Source: Clostridium ganghwense (GTDB lineage Bacteria > Bacillota > Clostridia > Clostridiales > Clostridiaceae). From it: a DNA stretch of 64,000 nucleotides. Numbering within the stretch: position 1 is the first letter of the stretch; the number at the start of each line of letters is the position of its first letter. Shown piece by piece: positions 17,778-26,653 of the stretch. Location of the stretch: assembly GCF_026735165.1 (NCBI RefSeq), contig NZ_JAPQES010000002.1:437745-501744 (forward strand), given 5' to 3'. A program made the translations under genes and the position numbers. A model generated the notes under the pieces. That model was given only the letters and a program-made list of their open reading frames with translations. It searched no databases and was not told the origin of the DNA.

Positions 17778-18883
17778 GAATTCTCACAATCCACTTCAGT
17801 ATGATTTTTAAGATATTTGTCTATATAAATTTTTATTACAGCCATCGTAGGTACAGCTAAAAGCATTCCAGTAACTCCAAATAATTTACCGCCAATAGTT
17901 ACTGCAAATATTATTAAGAATGGACTAAGCCCTACCTTACCACCTATTAACTTAGGATCTAAATACCATGCATCAAATTGCTGAAGAAAAAACAGGAATA
18001 TTAGTACCTTAACAGCCCTCATAGGATTAAAGAAAACATTTATTACAAAAGCTATTATCATTCCTATAAACGGACCAAAATAAGGTATCATATTTGTAAT
18101 ACCAACAATTGGTGCTATTAACCAAGTATAAGGCGAGTTCAAAAATGTAATTCCTACAAAGCAGATTATAGCTATAATTGATGAATCTATAGCTTTTGTT
18201 CCTATATAAAGAGATAGCATATAATGAATATTTTTTAAAAGTTTTACTAATCTCTCTCCATTTCTTCTCTTTAAAACAATATAAGTAAACTTCTTTATAG
18301 TCTTTATAAAAACCTCTTTATCATATAATATATATATTGATATTATAAATCCGAATATCATATTTATAAGAGAAGTTGTAAAAGATATAGTTTTTGCCAA
18401 AATTGTATCTAATGATATCATGAGCATATTTGTTATCTTTGGAATAACGGAAGTTATATTTTTATTTTTTAAAAAGTCTGTTGAACTAATATTATTTAGT
18501 AATTTCGTTTTTGAGACAAAATTAGTTATCCAAGCTTGCGTTTGTCTAGAAAATTCAGGTATGTTCTTCAATAAATCAGCTAAATTTGCAGCTATTTTAG
18601 GTAATAATATAGTAGTAAAAACTGCTATTAGACTAATTATTAGAGCATACGTTAATGCCATACTTAAAGATCTCTTTAACTTAAATTTTCTTTCTAGAAA
18701 TGACATAAGCGGATTTAAAATATAAGCTATTATAAAAGCAAAAATAAATGGCGATAAAATAGCAATCAAATTATCTATTACTGAAAAAACAGAATCATAA
18801 TTATCTATAATCTTTATCAATACAAATGACACAACAACTGCAAATATTAAATTAATATATGGAATTTTTTTATTATATAACAA
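17774..18883 (-). CDS. AI-2E family transporter (YdbI/TqsA-like)
   Basis: Eight-span membrane protein of 369 residues with the family pattern: paired spans at the start with AYILNPL, and near the end IAPIVGITNMIPYFGPFIG followed by a glycine-rich pair of spans. Members range from autoinducer-2 exporters to Na+/H+ or other small-molecule exporters, so the name should not be read as proof of quorum-sensing function. It is translationally coupled to the FecCD permease through a 4-base overlap, an odd partner for a tetrapyrrole importer. Confidence 0.88.
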   Translation of the reverse strand: MLYNKKIPYINLIFAVVVSFVLIKIIDNYDSVFSVIDNLIAILSPFIFAFIIAYILNPLMSFLERKFKLKRSLSMALTYALIISLIAVFTTILLPKIAANLADLLKNIPEFSRQTQAWITNFVSKTKLLNNISSTDFLKNKNITSVIPKITNMLMISLDTILAKTISFTTSLINMIFGFIISIYILYDKEVFIKTIKKFTYIVLKRRNGERLVKLLKNIHYMLSLYIGTKAIDSSIIAIICFVGITFLNSPYTWLIAPIVGITNMIPYFGPFIGMIIAFVINVFFNPMRAVKVLIFLFFLQQFDAWYLDPKLIGGKVGLSPFLIIFAVTIGGKLFGVTGMLLAVPTMAVIKIYIDKYLKNHTEVDCENS

Positions 18884-18907
18884 AATATAAGTTCTCCTTT
18901 CCCCTCT

Positions 18908-19477
18908 TTATCTTTTCTCTATAGCCACTAGTATAGGTGGATTATTTATCTGATTTACAAAACTCAACTCAATTACATTGTATTCTTTTTGGTTTAAACT
19001 TTTAGCAAAATTTTCAATAACTGTTTTTTCTTCTTTTCCTTCCTCATGTCCATGATATATAACTAATATAACCACTCCATTTTTTTGTAGTAATTCCAAT
19101 GACTTTTGTATAGCTATTAAAGTCGTATCCGGCTTTGTTGTAACCTTATGTTCCGCTCTTGGAAGGTATCCTAAATTAAACATAATAACTTTAACTTTTT
19201 CTTTTATATATTTATCTATATTTTCATGTCCATCATTAATAAGCTCTACCAGTCCATTAATATTATGATTTTTAAGCTTTTCTCTAGTATTTTTTATAGC
19301 ACTGTCTTGAACATCAAAAGCATATACCTTCCCCTCTTCCCCTACTAACCTGGATAAAAATACAGTATCGTTTCCATTTCCCATAGTAGCATCTACAGCT
19401 ACATCACCATTTTTTAATTTTTTAACACATATTTCCTTCCCTAAATTCATAGCATTTGTCAAATAATTATTGTCCAT
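18908..19477 (-). CDS. mnmM: tRNA (mnm5s2U34) methyltransferase, YtqB/MnmM family
   Basis: Class I SAM methyltransferase of 189 residues. SAM motif I appears as VAVDATMGNGNDTVFL, motif II as VYAFDVQD and a conserved NLGYLPRAEH block that is typical of YtqB. The B. subtilis protein was shown to carry out the last step of mnm5s2U synthesis at the wobble base of certain tRNAs. AGGAG precedes the ATG by eight bases. It is on the same strand as the SanA-like gene upstream and the AI-2E gene downstream, spaced 25-40 bases. Confidence 0.88.
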   Translation of the reverse strand: MDNNYLTNAMNLGKEICVKKLKNGDVAVDATMGNGNDTVFLSRLVGEEGKVYAFDVQDSAIKNTREKLKNHNINGLVELINDGHENIDKYIKEKVKVIMFNLGYLPRAEHKVTTKPDTTLIAIQKSLELLQKNGVVILVIYHGHEEGKEEKTVIENFAKSLNQKEYNVIELSFVNQINNPPILVAIEKR

Positions 19478-19515
19478 ATTATCAGCTCCTAGTGTAATTT
19501 ATAACATATTAAATC

Positions 19516-20211
19516 TTACTTTTTAATTTTAGAATTAACTTCTAACTTATCATGAGTTATTCTTCCATCTCCTGAAATAGGTATAGTCTTACCTAAATAT
19601 TTTGGTTCCGGTTTAAGTATATTTACAAACACAAAATCCTTACATCTAGCAGCAACTTCTCTCATTTTATATTTGTCCATATTAATATATTGTCTCTTAT
19701 CTGAAGCAACGCCATAAGCTTCAATCCCCATTTTCCTTGCAAGATAAACTGATCTCATAAGGTGATAACCTTGTGTTACAATAATAACTTTTTTTACTTT
19801 GAAAATCTCTTTTGCTCTATACATACTTTCATATGTACTAAATCCAGCATGATCCAAAAATATATTTTTACTTTCAACATTTTGCTCTTCAATATAATTT
19901 TTCATTGCATTTACTTCATCATAATTAACTTGTCCATGATCACCCGTTAACAAAAATTTATCAGCTTTATTTTTATTATATAACTCTAATGCTGTATCTA
20001 ATCTATCTGAAAGTATTGGTGAAACTATACCGCCTCTAAAAACTGCTGCTCCTAGAACAAGCACTGCATCAACCTTTGGTGCTGCTTCTGGTTTTACAAT
20101 ATATTTTGCTCCTTCTTTCTTCACATGACTATCTATTAAAAATATAGTTACTGCCCCAATAATTATTGTTAATAAAGCAAAACTTATTAATTTTTTTAGT
20201 TTTTTCATCAT
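19516..20211 (-). CDS. SanA/YdcF family membrane-anchored protein (DUF218)
   Basis: A 231-residue protein with one N-terminal span (residues about 9-28) and an extracytoplasmic DUF218 domain. Visible motifs are DAVLVLGAAV, ILSDRLDTALELY, LLTGDHG, STYESMYRAKEIF and VTQGYHLMRSVYLA. SanA of enterobacteria affects envelope permeability to vancomycin at high temperature, but the biochemical activity is unknown. The paired methionines at the start leave a one-codon doubt. A GGGAGG site lies upstream. Confidence 0.85.
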   Translation of the reverse strand: MMKKLKKLISFALLTIIIGAVTIFLIDSHVKKEGAKYIVKPEAAPKVDAVLVLGAAVFRGGIVSPILSDRLDTALELYNKNKADKFLLTGDHGQVNYDEVNAMKNYIEEQNVESKNIFLDHAGFSTYESMYRAKEIFKVKKVIIVTQGYHLMRSVYLARKMGIEAYGVASDKRQYINMDKYKMREVAARCKDFVFVNILKPEPKYLGKTIPISGDGRITHDKLEVNSKIKK

Positions 20212-20307
20212 TTGTTTTCCCTCCCTTTATCTTTGAATATATCACATATAACTATAATATATATCTTGAGGATAATTCAATACGTTAAGAAATATTTAAG
20301 AAAGGTT

Positions 20308-21039
20308 CTACTTAAAAGCCTTTATAACTAAAGCATAAGAATCATTTTTGAATTGTTCCTTCAAAAAACTTCCATATACATTGATTTCTGAAAATCCTGC
20401 TTCTTTTATCATACTTATAATTTCATTACTCTTCATAGGCAGTAAAGCTCTACTATTTGTATATTTTTCTTCTCTTTCTTCTTTTGAAATTAATAACTCT
20501 GTTTCAAAATAAATTAATTCTTCCATCTTTGAGTAGTTATATTTTCTTATGAATTTAACCCCCTCCGCCTCTCTATCAATAGTAGGTAATGATTTTATAT
20601 TATTCTTCAATATTCTATCATAGTTAATTGTTTGAATTACGATAGAACCATTACTATTAAGTAATCCATACATGTCGTTAATTAAGCTTTTAATTTCTTC
20701 TTTTGTATTGAGATGTACCAATGAATTACCTATACAAAAAATTCTATTATATTTTGACTCTTCAAATTTATCTTTAATTTTTGTCATATCATATCTGATA
20801 AAATCTATATTTAAATCACCTTTTTTATATTTAGCTTTTTCTATCATTTTTTCATCTAAATCAATGCCAGTAACTTCATGTCCTAGTTCTCCTAAAGCTA
20901 TAGAATATATGCCAGTACCACATGCTAAATCTATGATTTTTGAATTTTTTCTTAAATCCTCGCTTAAAAACTTAACTGTATTCTTATTTTTAGGAAAAAC
21001 AATATCATATACCTTACTTAATTCCTTGTAAAAATTCAT
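20308..21039 (-). CDS. Class I SAM-dependent methyltransferase, substrate unknown
   Basis: A 243-residue cytosolic methyltransferase with motif I IIDLACGTGIYSIALG, an acidic residue after strand 2 in VTGIDLD, and motif IV RIFCIGNSLVHL. This resembles small Methyltransf_25/UbiE-like enzymes. A TTG eight codons upstream could extend it, but AGGTG at the right distance and sequence similarity to the family favour the ATG at 21039. It stands alone with 96 bases before and about 200 after. No substrate can be named. Confidence 0.8.
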   Translation of the reverse strand: MNFYKELSKVYDIVFPKNKNTVKFLSEDLRKNSKIIDLACGTGIYSIALGELGHEVTGIDLDEKMIEKAKYKKGDLNIDFIRYDMTKIKDKFEESKYNRIFCIGNSLVHLNTKEEIKSLINDMYGLLNSNGSIVIQTINYDRILKNNIKSLPTIDREAEGVKFIRKYNYSKMEELIYFETELLISKEEREEKYTNSRALLPMKSNEIISMIKEAGFSEINVYGSFLKEQFKNDSYALVIKAFK

Positions 21040-21254
21040 GAGTATGCACCTATTTCCTTTCAAGTATGTTAAATTTTAAAAAATCTCCTTCATTTAAATA
21101 TATTATTGACTAAATTTATGTTCTTTATAGCTTTTTAGAATAAATGTATAACTTAGTAATCCTTTCTATTTACTAAATAAAATTTTTCCTATATTATAAA
21201 AGTAAAATGTTAAACTATAACTAACATTATCAAACACATAGGCAGGTGAATAAA

Positions 21255-21944
21255 ATGAATATATTAATAGCAGAAGATGAGCAAGATATAAGAGAACTTT
21301 TGGAGCTTCACTTAAGCAAAGAAGGTTATACAGTATTTGAAGCTGAAGACGGTATTCAAGCTCTAAAAATATTTAATGAGCAAGATATAGACTTAGCTCT
21401 ACTTGATGTCATGATGCCAGGAATGGACGGTTTCAAAGTAATAAAAAAAATAAGACAAACTAGTGAAATACCAGTTATTTTCTTAACTGCAAGAGTGGAA
21501 GATACCGATAAAATCTTAGGTCTTGGTTTAGGAGCAGATGATTATATTGTAAAACCATTTAGTCCAATAGAGGTTATTGCCAGAATAGCTGCCCAACTTA
21601 GAAGGTACTACAAATATACAAGTGGCCATCTAAATGATCAACTAACTATTGGAGATTTAAAACTTGACAAAGAAAGTTTTACATTATATAAATTTGAACA
21701 ACTTGTAGAATTAAATCCTAAAGAGTATAAAATTTTAGAACTTCTTATGGATAATGCAGGAAAAGTATATACTAAAAAGCAATTATACGAAGCAGTATGG
21801 GAAGAACCTTATTATGGTGATGACAATACTATAATGGTACACATTAGCCATTTAAGAGATAAAATTGAAGATAATCCAAAAACCCCTAAATATCTAAAAA
21901 CTGTAAGAGGTATAGGATATAAATTTGAGAAGGTACAGTCATGA
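21255..21944 (+). CDS. OmpR/VanR-family response regulator
   Basis: DNA-binding regulator of 229 residues. The receiver domain (1-115) has the acidic pair in AEDEQD, phosphoacceptor Asp51 in LLDVMMPG, the Thr in FLTAR and the Lys in DYIVKPF. The winged helix follows (about 128-228) with LNPKEYKILELL and VRGIGYKFE. A GTG three codons upstream is in frame, but AGGTG at 21244-21248 places the start at 21255. The gene overlaps the sensor kinase gene by 4 bases (ATGA). Its target is unknown. Confidence 0.92.
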   Translation: MNILIAEDEQDIRELLELHLSKEGYTVFEAEDGIQALKIFNEQDIDLALLDVMMPGMDGFKVIKKIRQTSEIPVIFLTARVEDTDKILGLGLGADDYIVKPFSPIEVIARIAAQLRRYYKYTSGHLNDQLTIGDLKLDKESFTLYKFEQLVELNPKEYKILELLMDNAGKVYTKKQLYEAVWEEPYYGDDNTIMVHISHLRDKIEDNPKTPKYLKTVRGIGYKFEKVQS

Positions 21945-23359
21945 AAAAGCAAAAGAAAAAAAGGAAAAGAAAAATAGCCAATTTACTTTTAAGAAATTAT
22001 GTGTTTTTATATTTCTTAATGACTTTTATTCTTTTAGTAACTTTTATAATAACAATTTATGTTGCCAGTATTTCAATTAGAAATGTTGATGAAACAAAGA
22101 TCATAGCCTCTGAGATAATGAGAGATGACTATAAAAACATTGATACCTCTTATATACTTAAGGCTAATGGTTTTATAGAAATAATTGATAGTAATTTAAA
22201 TGTAATATATAGAAAAGGAACTCCTATTGAAAATAAGAAAAAATATACAAAAGAACAATATTATAAAATGCTAATAAATAATAGAAACAATGATCAATAT
22301 GAAGATGAATATATATATAGTTTTTCCTATAATGAAAATAAAGATTTTTTACTAGTGGCAGTTGTTCCTAATAAGGATTTGCAAGACTTATATAATAAAA
22401 AATCTAAAATTAAACCTAGCTTTTTACTAAAATCTGTATTGTTCTTTTATCTAATAACACTTATATTAGGAATACTACTTTATTCAAGATTAACCTCCAA
22501 AACCTTTGTTACTCCTCTAAAAATTCTTTTAAATGGAGTTAAAAGAATTACCGCTGGAGATTACTCTACAAGAATTGATTTGAAATCACGAAATGAATTT
22601 GGTGAACTAAGAGACGCCTTTAATTTAATGGCAGCAAAAATAGAAGAACAAAGAGATCTTAAGGAAAAATCAGAAGAAAACAGAAGAAGACTTATTATGG
22701 ATATATCTCACGATCTTAAAAATCCACTTGCAAGTGTCATAGGATATTCGGATTACCTTATAAAAAACCCTAAAATATCAGAAGAAGAAAGAACTAAATA
22801 TTTAACTGTTATAGAAAACAACAGTATACGTGCTAACAACTTAATTATAGATTTATTTGAATTTTCTAAGTTTGAAAATACAGATTTTAATCTTCAACTT
22901 AGAAAAGGAGATATATGTGAGTTCTTAAGAGAACTTATTGCCTCATATATACCTCAAATGGAAGAAAAAAATATAAACTATGATTTTGATATACCAGAAA
23001 AAAGTATTTTTGTAAATTTCAATGCCAAAAGTATGGATAGGGCTATAAGCAATCTTATAATAAATAGTATTAAATATAATCCGCCTAATACAAATCTTAC
23101 TATAATAGTTAGAGAAATATTGGACAAGGTAGAAATTGTTATTAAGGATGACGGCATAGGAATCCCCAAAAAACTTGCTAAAGATATTTTTGAACCTTTT
23201 GTAAGAGTAGACTCCGCTAGAAATTCTAAGAGTGGTGGAACAGGACTAGGTCTTGCTATAACAAAAACCTTGATAAAAAAACATGGAGGAAGCATTGATT
23301 TAGAAACTGATAAAAGTATGGGATGTAAATTTACCATTACCTTGAAAAATTATATATAA
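21941..23359 (+). CDS. Sensor histidine kinase, VanS-like
   Basis: Membrane partner of the preceding regulator, 472 residues. A very basic start is followed by span 1 (about 20-45), an extracellular domain (about 46-160), span 2 (about 168-188) and a HAMP region (about 190-245). Then come the H-box MDISHDLKNPLASVIGYSDY, an N-box with NLIINSIKYNPP, and the ATP lid with DDGIGIP and GGTGLGLAI. The domain order is complete. The outer domain is not recognisable, so the signal is unknown. A cell-envelope stimulus is usual for this subfamily. Confidence 0.92.
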   Translation: MKKQKKKRKRKIANLLLRNYVFLYFLMTFILLVTFIITIYVASISIRNVDETKIIASEIMRDDYKNIDTSYILKANGFIEIIDSNLNVIYRKGTPIENKKKYTKEQYYKMLINNRNNDQYEDEYIYSFSYNENKDFLLVAVVPNKDLQDLYNKKSKIKPSFLLKSVLFFYLITLILGILLYSRLTSKTFVTPLKILLNGVKRITAGDYSTRIDLKSRNEFGELRDAFNLMAAKIEEQRDLKEKSEENRRRLIMDISHDLKNPLASVIGYSDYLIKNPKISEEERTKYLTVIENNSIRANNLIIDLFEFSKFENTDFNLQLRKGDICEFLRELIASYIPQMEEKNINYDFDIPEKSIFVNFNAKSMDRAISNLIINSIKYNPPNTNLTIIVREILDKVEIVIKDDGIGIPKKLAKDIFEPFVRVDSARNSKSGGTGLGLAITKTLIKKHGGSIDLETDKSMGCKFTITLKNYI

Positions 23360-23467
23360 ATAAAAAAAAACACTAAATTTAAGGTTGTTTTAAGATTTCC
23401 ATAAGGCTTATATAAGATAAAACTGATATCATATAGTAAAGTAATGATAATTTAGGGGGTAAGTATA

Positions 23468-23986
23468 ATGGTTAAAATTAAAAATGCCATACCTAATGCT
23501 TTTACGTTAAGCAATTTAGCTTGCGGAATTATATCTTTAATTATGAGTTTTCAGGGAAATTATAAGTTATCATGCTATTTTATAATACTAGCAGCCTTAA
23601 TGGATAGATATGATGGGAGAGTAGCAAGATATTTAAATGTTTCTAGTGAATTAGGTAAAGAATTGGATTCTTTAGCTGATCTTATCTCCTTTGGGGTAGC
23701 TCCTTCAATACTTGTATTTAATTTAAACAGCTTTCAGCAGTTAGGTATTGCTGGATATATTTTAGTCTTAATTTTTCCTATTGCAGGAGCATATAGACTT
23801 GCAAGATTTAATATTACATCCTTTGATGGAGCATTTGCAGGTATACCAATAACTGCTGCGGGTATGTTATTAGCTTTGTATTGTCTATTAACTGTAAATA
23901 GGACAATGTCTTCTCAAATAACAATATTTTTAATAATTATTCTCTCTTATCTTATGGTAAGTAATTTAAAATTTAAAAAGATGTAA
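23468..23986 (+). CDS. pssA: CDP-diacylglycerol--serine O-phosphatidyltransferase
   Basis: Makes phosphatidylserine from CDP-diacylglycerol and serine in the membrane. The 172 residues contain the CDP-alcohol phosphotransferase signature D-G-x2-A-R-x8-G-x3-D-x3-D (YDGRVARY, then GKELDSLAD) and about five to six spans. This is normal for the Bacillus-type enzyme. TTTAGGGGG precedes the ATG. No phosphatidylserine decarboxylase gene is beside it. It ends before a strong terminator. Confidence 0.92.
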   Translation: MVKIKNAIPNAFTLSNLACGIISLIMSFQGNYKLSCYFIILAALMDRYDGRVARYLNVSSELGKELDSLADLISFGVAPSILVFNLNSFQQLGIAGYILVLIFPIAGAYRLARFNITSFDGAFAGIPITAAGMLLALYCLLTVNRTMSSQITIFLIIILSYLMVSNLKFKKM

Positions 23987-24056
23987 AACATTATTTGAAT
24001 TAGAGCATATTTGAGATGATAATATGGAAATATATAAAATTTAATTAGCTTATATT

Positions 24057-24097
24057 AAAAAGAGTATCTTAGTTAACCTAAGGTACTCTTTTGTTTT
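24057..24097 (+). terminator. Terminator after pssA
   Basis: AAAAGAGTATCTTAG pairs with CTAAGGTACTCTTTT and is followed by GTTTTT. Confidence 0.85.
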
Positions 24098-24245
24098 TGA
24101 AATATACTGCATTTATTTACTTGCCCCTATACGTTCTCTTTCACTAATGACAGAATGTGTTCAAATTTCACATACATTTCTAATAATATCTAGCTTTATT
24201 GCTAACAATAGTCTTAGGTTAATTTTATATAAGGAGGTATATTTA

Positions 24246-24734
24246 GTGTGCTCAAATAATTTAAAAGAAGAAAAATTTAAAATGTTAGATAACTTCATTA
24301 ATACAGTTCCAAATGATCAAAGCGCTTTAATTGAAGTACTTCATAAAGCACAAGCAATCTTTGGTTACCTTCCAGAAGACGTTCAAAGTTATGTAGCTTA
24401 TAAATTGAATGTACCTGTGGCCAAAGTATTTGGGGTAGTATCCTTTTATTCCTATTTTACAACAGAACCAAGAGGAAAATATGTAATAAATGTTTGTATG
24501 GGAACAGCTTGTTTTGTAAAAGGAGCTAATTTAGTTCTTGAAGAGTTTGAAAGAGAATTAAATATAAAGGCTGGTGAAACTACTAAAGACGGTAAATTTA
24601 CCATTGAAGTTCTAAGATGTGTTGGAGCTTGTGGTCTTGCTCCTGTAGTTACAGTTAATGATAAAGTTTATGGTCACTTTAAAAAAGAAGACGTAAAAGA
24701 ATTATTAGAATCATACTCAGAAGAGGAGGTTTAA
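24246..24734 (+). CDS. hydC: NADH-linked hydrogenase subunit, NuoE-like [2Fe-2S] protein
   Basis: Thioredoxin-like ferredoxin subunit of a trimeric [FeFe] hydrogenase. The 162 residues contain the four cluster cysteines in two pairs (CMGTAC and CVGACG) and the GVVSFYSYF block of NuoE. The frame is open 33 codons further upstream, but AAGGAGGT at 24231-24238 fits a GTG start at 24246. It is first in the hydCBA operon, with 3 bases between it and the next gene. The fold passes electrons between the NuoF-like subunit and the hydrogenase. Confidence 0.93.
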   Translation: MCSNNLKEEKFKMLDNFINTVPNDQSALIEVLHKAQAIFGYLPEDVQSYVAYKLNVPVAKVFGVVSFYSYFTTEPRGKYVINVCMGTACFVKGANLVLEEFERELNIKAGETTKDGKFTIEVLRCVGACGLAPVVTVNDKVYGHFKKEDVKELLESYSEEEV

Positions 24735-24737
24735 AAC

Positions 24738-26633
24738 TTGAACAAAATTAATTCCTTTGAAGAACTTCAAAAAAAGCATGATGAATTTAAAGAACTTTTG
24801 AAAATGCGAAAATTATCTCATGATGAAGAAATACTAACTGAAAATAAAAAATGTAAAAGAGAAATTTTAGTTTGTGGTGGAACTGGGTGTAAAGCTTCTA
24901 ACAGTTATGATATCATAGAAAATCTGAAAAATGAGATTAGTAACTCAGGATTATCAGATCTTGTAACAGTTCATATAACTGGATGTTTTGGATTTTGTGA
25001 AAAGGGCCCTATAGTAAAGATAGACCCAGATAATGTTTTCTATGTTCAGGTTAAACCTGAGGATGTAAAAGAAATAGTTGAACAACATTTATTAGAAGGA
25101 CATATTGTAGAGAGACTTTTATACGAAGAACCAACTCTAAAACAAAAAGTAAAAAGACAGGATGAAATGTCTTTTTACAAAAAACAATATAGAATTGCCC
25201 TAAGAAATTGCGGTCTAATTAACCCTGAAGATATAAAAGAAGCTATTGGTGCTGAAGCATATTTAGCTTTAGGCAAAGTAATCACTAGCATGAACCAAGA
25301 TGAAATTATACAGTTAATTTCAGACTCAGGTTTAAGAGGAAGAGGTGGTGGTGGATTCCCTACTGGTCGAAAATGGTCTTTTGCAAAACAATATGATGCT
25401 GATCAAAAATACATTATTTGCAATGCAGACGAAGGTGACCCAGGTGCTTTTATGGATCGTTCCATTTTAGAAGGTGATCCTCATAGCGTTCTTGAAGCCA
25501 TCGCAATATCCGGTTATGCTATAGGAGCTTCTAAAGGTTTTATCTACATAAGAGCAGAATATCCTCTTGCCATAGATAGGCTCAGAATAGCTATAAATCA
25601 AGCACATGAATATGGACTTCTTGGTAACAATATTTTAGGAACAAACTTTAGTTTTGATCTTGAACTAAAATATGGTGCTGGTGCATTTGTATGTGGAGAA
25701 GAAACTGCTTTAATCCATTCTGTTGAAGGCTATCGTGGTGAACCTTCAAACAAACCACCATTCCCTGCTCAGAGTGGCCTTTGGAATAAACCAACTAGTG
25801 TAAATAACGTTGAAACCTTTGCTAATATACCAGCTATAATAAATAAGGGGGTAGATTGGTTTACTTCAATCGGTACAGAAACTTCCAAAGGAACTAAAGT
25901 ATTTGCTCTTGCAGGTAAGATAAATAATGTTGGTCTTGTAGAAGTTCCTATGGGAACAACTTTAAGAGAAATAATATATGATATTGGCGGTGGAATTAAA
26001 GATAACCGTAACTTTAAAGCCGTTCAAACAGGAGGACCTTCTGGTGGATGTATTCCATCATCCCTTTTGGATACTCCTATAGATTATGAATCATTAAACA
26101 ACATAGGTTCTATGATGGGTTCTGGTGGTATGATTGTTATGGATGAAGATAACTGTATGGTTGACATTGCAAAATTTTATCTTGAATTTACTTTGGACGA
26201 ATCTTGTGGAAAATGTACTCCATGTAGAATTGGTAACACTCGTCTCTATGAATTACTAGATAAAATCACCAAAGGCAAGGGAACAGAATCAGATTTAACA
26301 AATTTAAAAGAACTTGGTCAAATTGTAAAAGATACTTCACTTTGTGGCCTTGGTCAAACGTCACCAAATCCAATCTTAAGTAATATGAAGTACTTTAAAG
26401 ATGAATTTGAAGCTCATGTAAAAGATAAACACTGTCCTGCTGGTGTATGTAAAGATTTATTACGCTTTGAAATAACAGATAAATGTATAGGATGTACTAG
26501 ATGTGCAAAAGAATGTCCCGTAACCTGTATTATTGGAAATGTTAAAGAAAAACATGTTATTGATCAGGAAAGATGCATAAAATGCGGTACTTGTTATGAT
26601 GTCTGCCCTGTTGACGCAATAATAAAAAAATAA
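24738..26633 (+). CDS. hydB: NADH-oxidising hydrogenase subunit, NuoF-like flavoprotein
   Basis: A 631-residue subunit that binds FMN, NADH and iron-sulfur clusters. An N-terminal thioredoxin-like [2Fe-2S] domain (about 40-130) is followed by the NuoF core with GLRGRGGGGFPTG and NADEGDPGAFMDR (FMN/NADH), an SLBB domain, a four-Cys [4Fe-4S] site (ESCGKCTPCR with a later LCGLG), and two C-terminal ferredoxin [4Fe-4S] motifs (CIGCTRCAKECP, CIKCGTCYDVCP). It starts with TTG at 24738 after GAGGAGG. The domain set is that of bifurcating HydB and HndC. Confidence 0.94.
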   Translation: MNKINSFEELQKKHDEFKELLKMRKLSHDEEILTENKKCKREILVCGGTGCKASNSYDIIENLKNEISNSGLSDLVTVHITGCFGFCEKGPIVKIDPDNVFYVQVKPEDVKEIVEQHLLEGHIVERLLYEEPTLKQKVKRQDEMSFYKKQYRIALRNCGLINPEDIKEAIGAEAYLALGKVITSMNQDEIIQLISDSGLRGRGGGGFPTGRKWSFAKQYDADQKYIICNADEGDPGAFMDRSILEGDPHSVLEAIAISGYAIGASKGFIYIRAEYPLAIDRLRIAINQAHEYGLLGNNILGTNFSFDLELKYGAGAFVCGEETALIHSVEGYRGEPSNKPPFPAQSGLWNKPTSVNNVETFANIPAIINKGVDWFTSIGTETSKGTKVFALAGKINNVGLVEVPMGTTLREIIYDIGGGIKDNRNFKAVQTGGPSGGCIPSSLLDTPIDYESLNNIGSMMGSGGMIVMDEDNCMVDIAKFYLEFTLDESCGKCTPCRIGNTRLYELLDKITKGKGTESDLTNLKELGQIVKDTSLCGLGQTSPNPILSNMKYFKDEFEAHVKDKHCPAGVCKDLLRFEITDKCIGCTRCAKECPVTCIIGNVKEKHVIDQERCIKCGTCYDVCPVDAIIKK

Positions 26634-26653
26634 CATAAAAAGAGGTGAAAATT

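Noticed and set aside
18884-18960. Second cobalamin riboswitch upstream of the AI-2E/btuC/btuD genes
   Set aside because: No B12 box or core is present upstream of 18883.
24147-24245. N-terminal extension of the NuoE-like subunit
   Set aside because: The upstream 33 codons are open by chance; AAGGAGGT sits inside them and points to the GTG at 24246.
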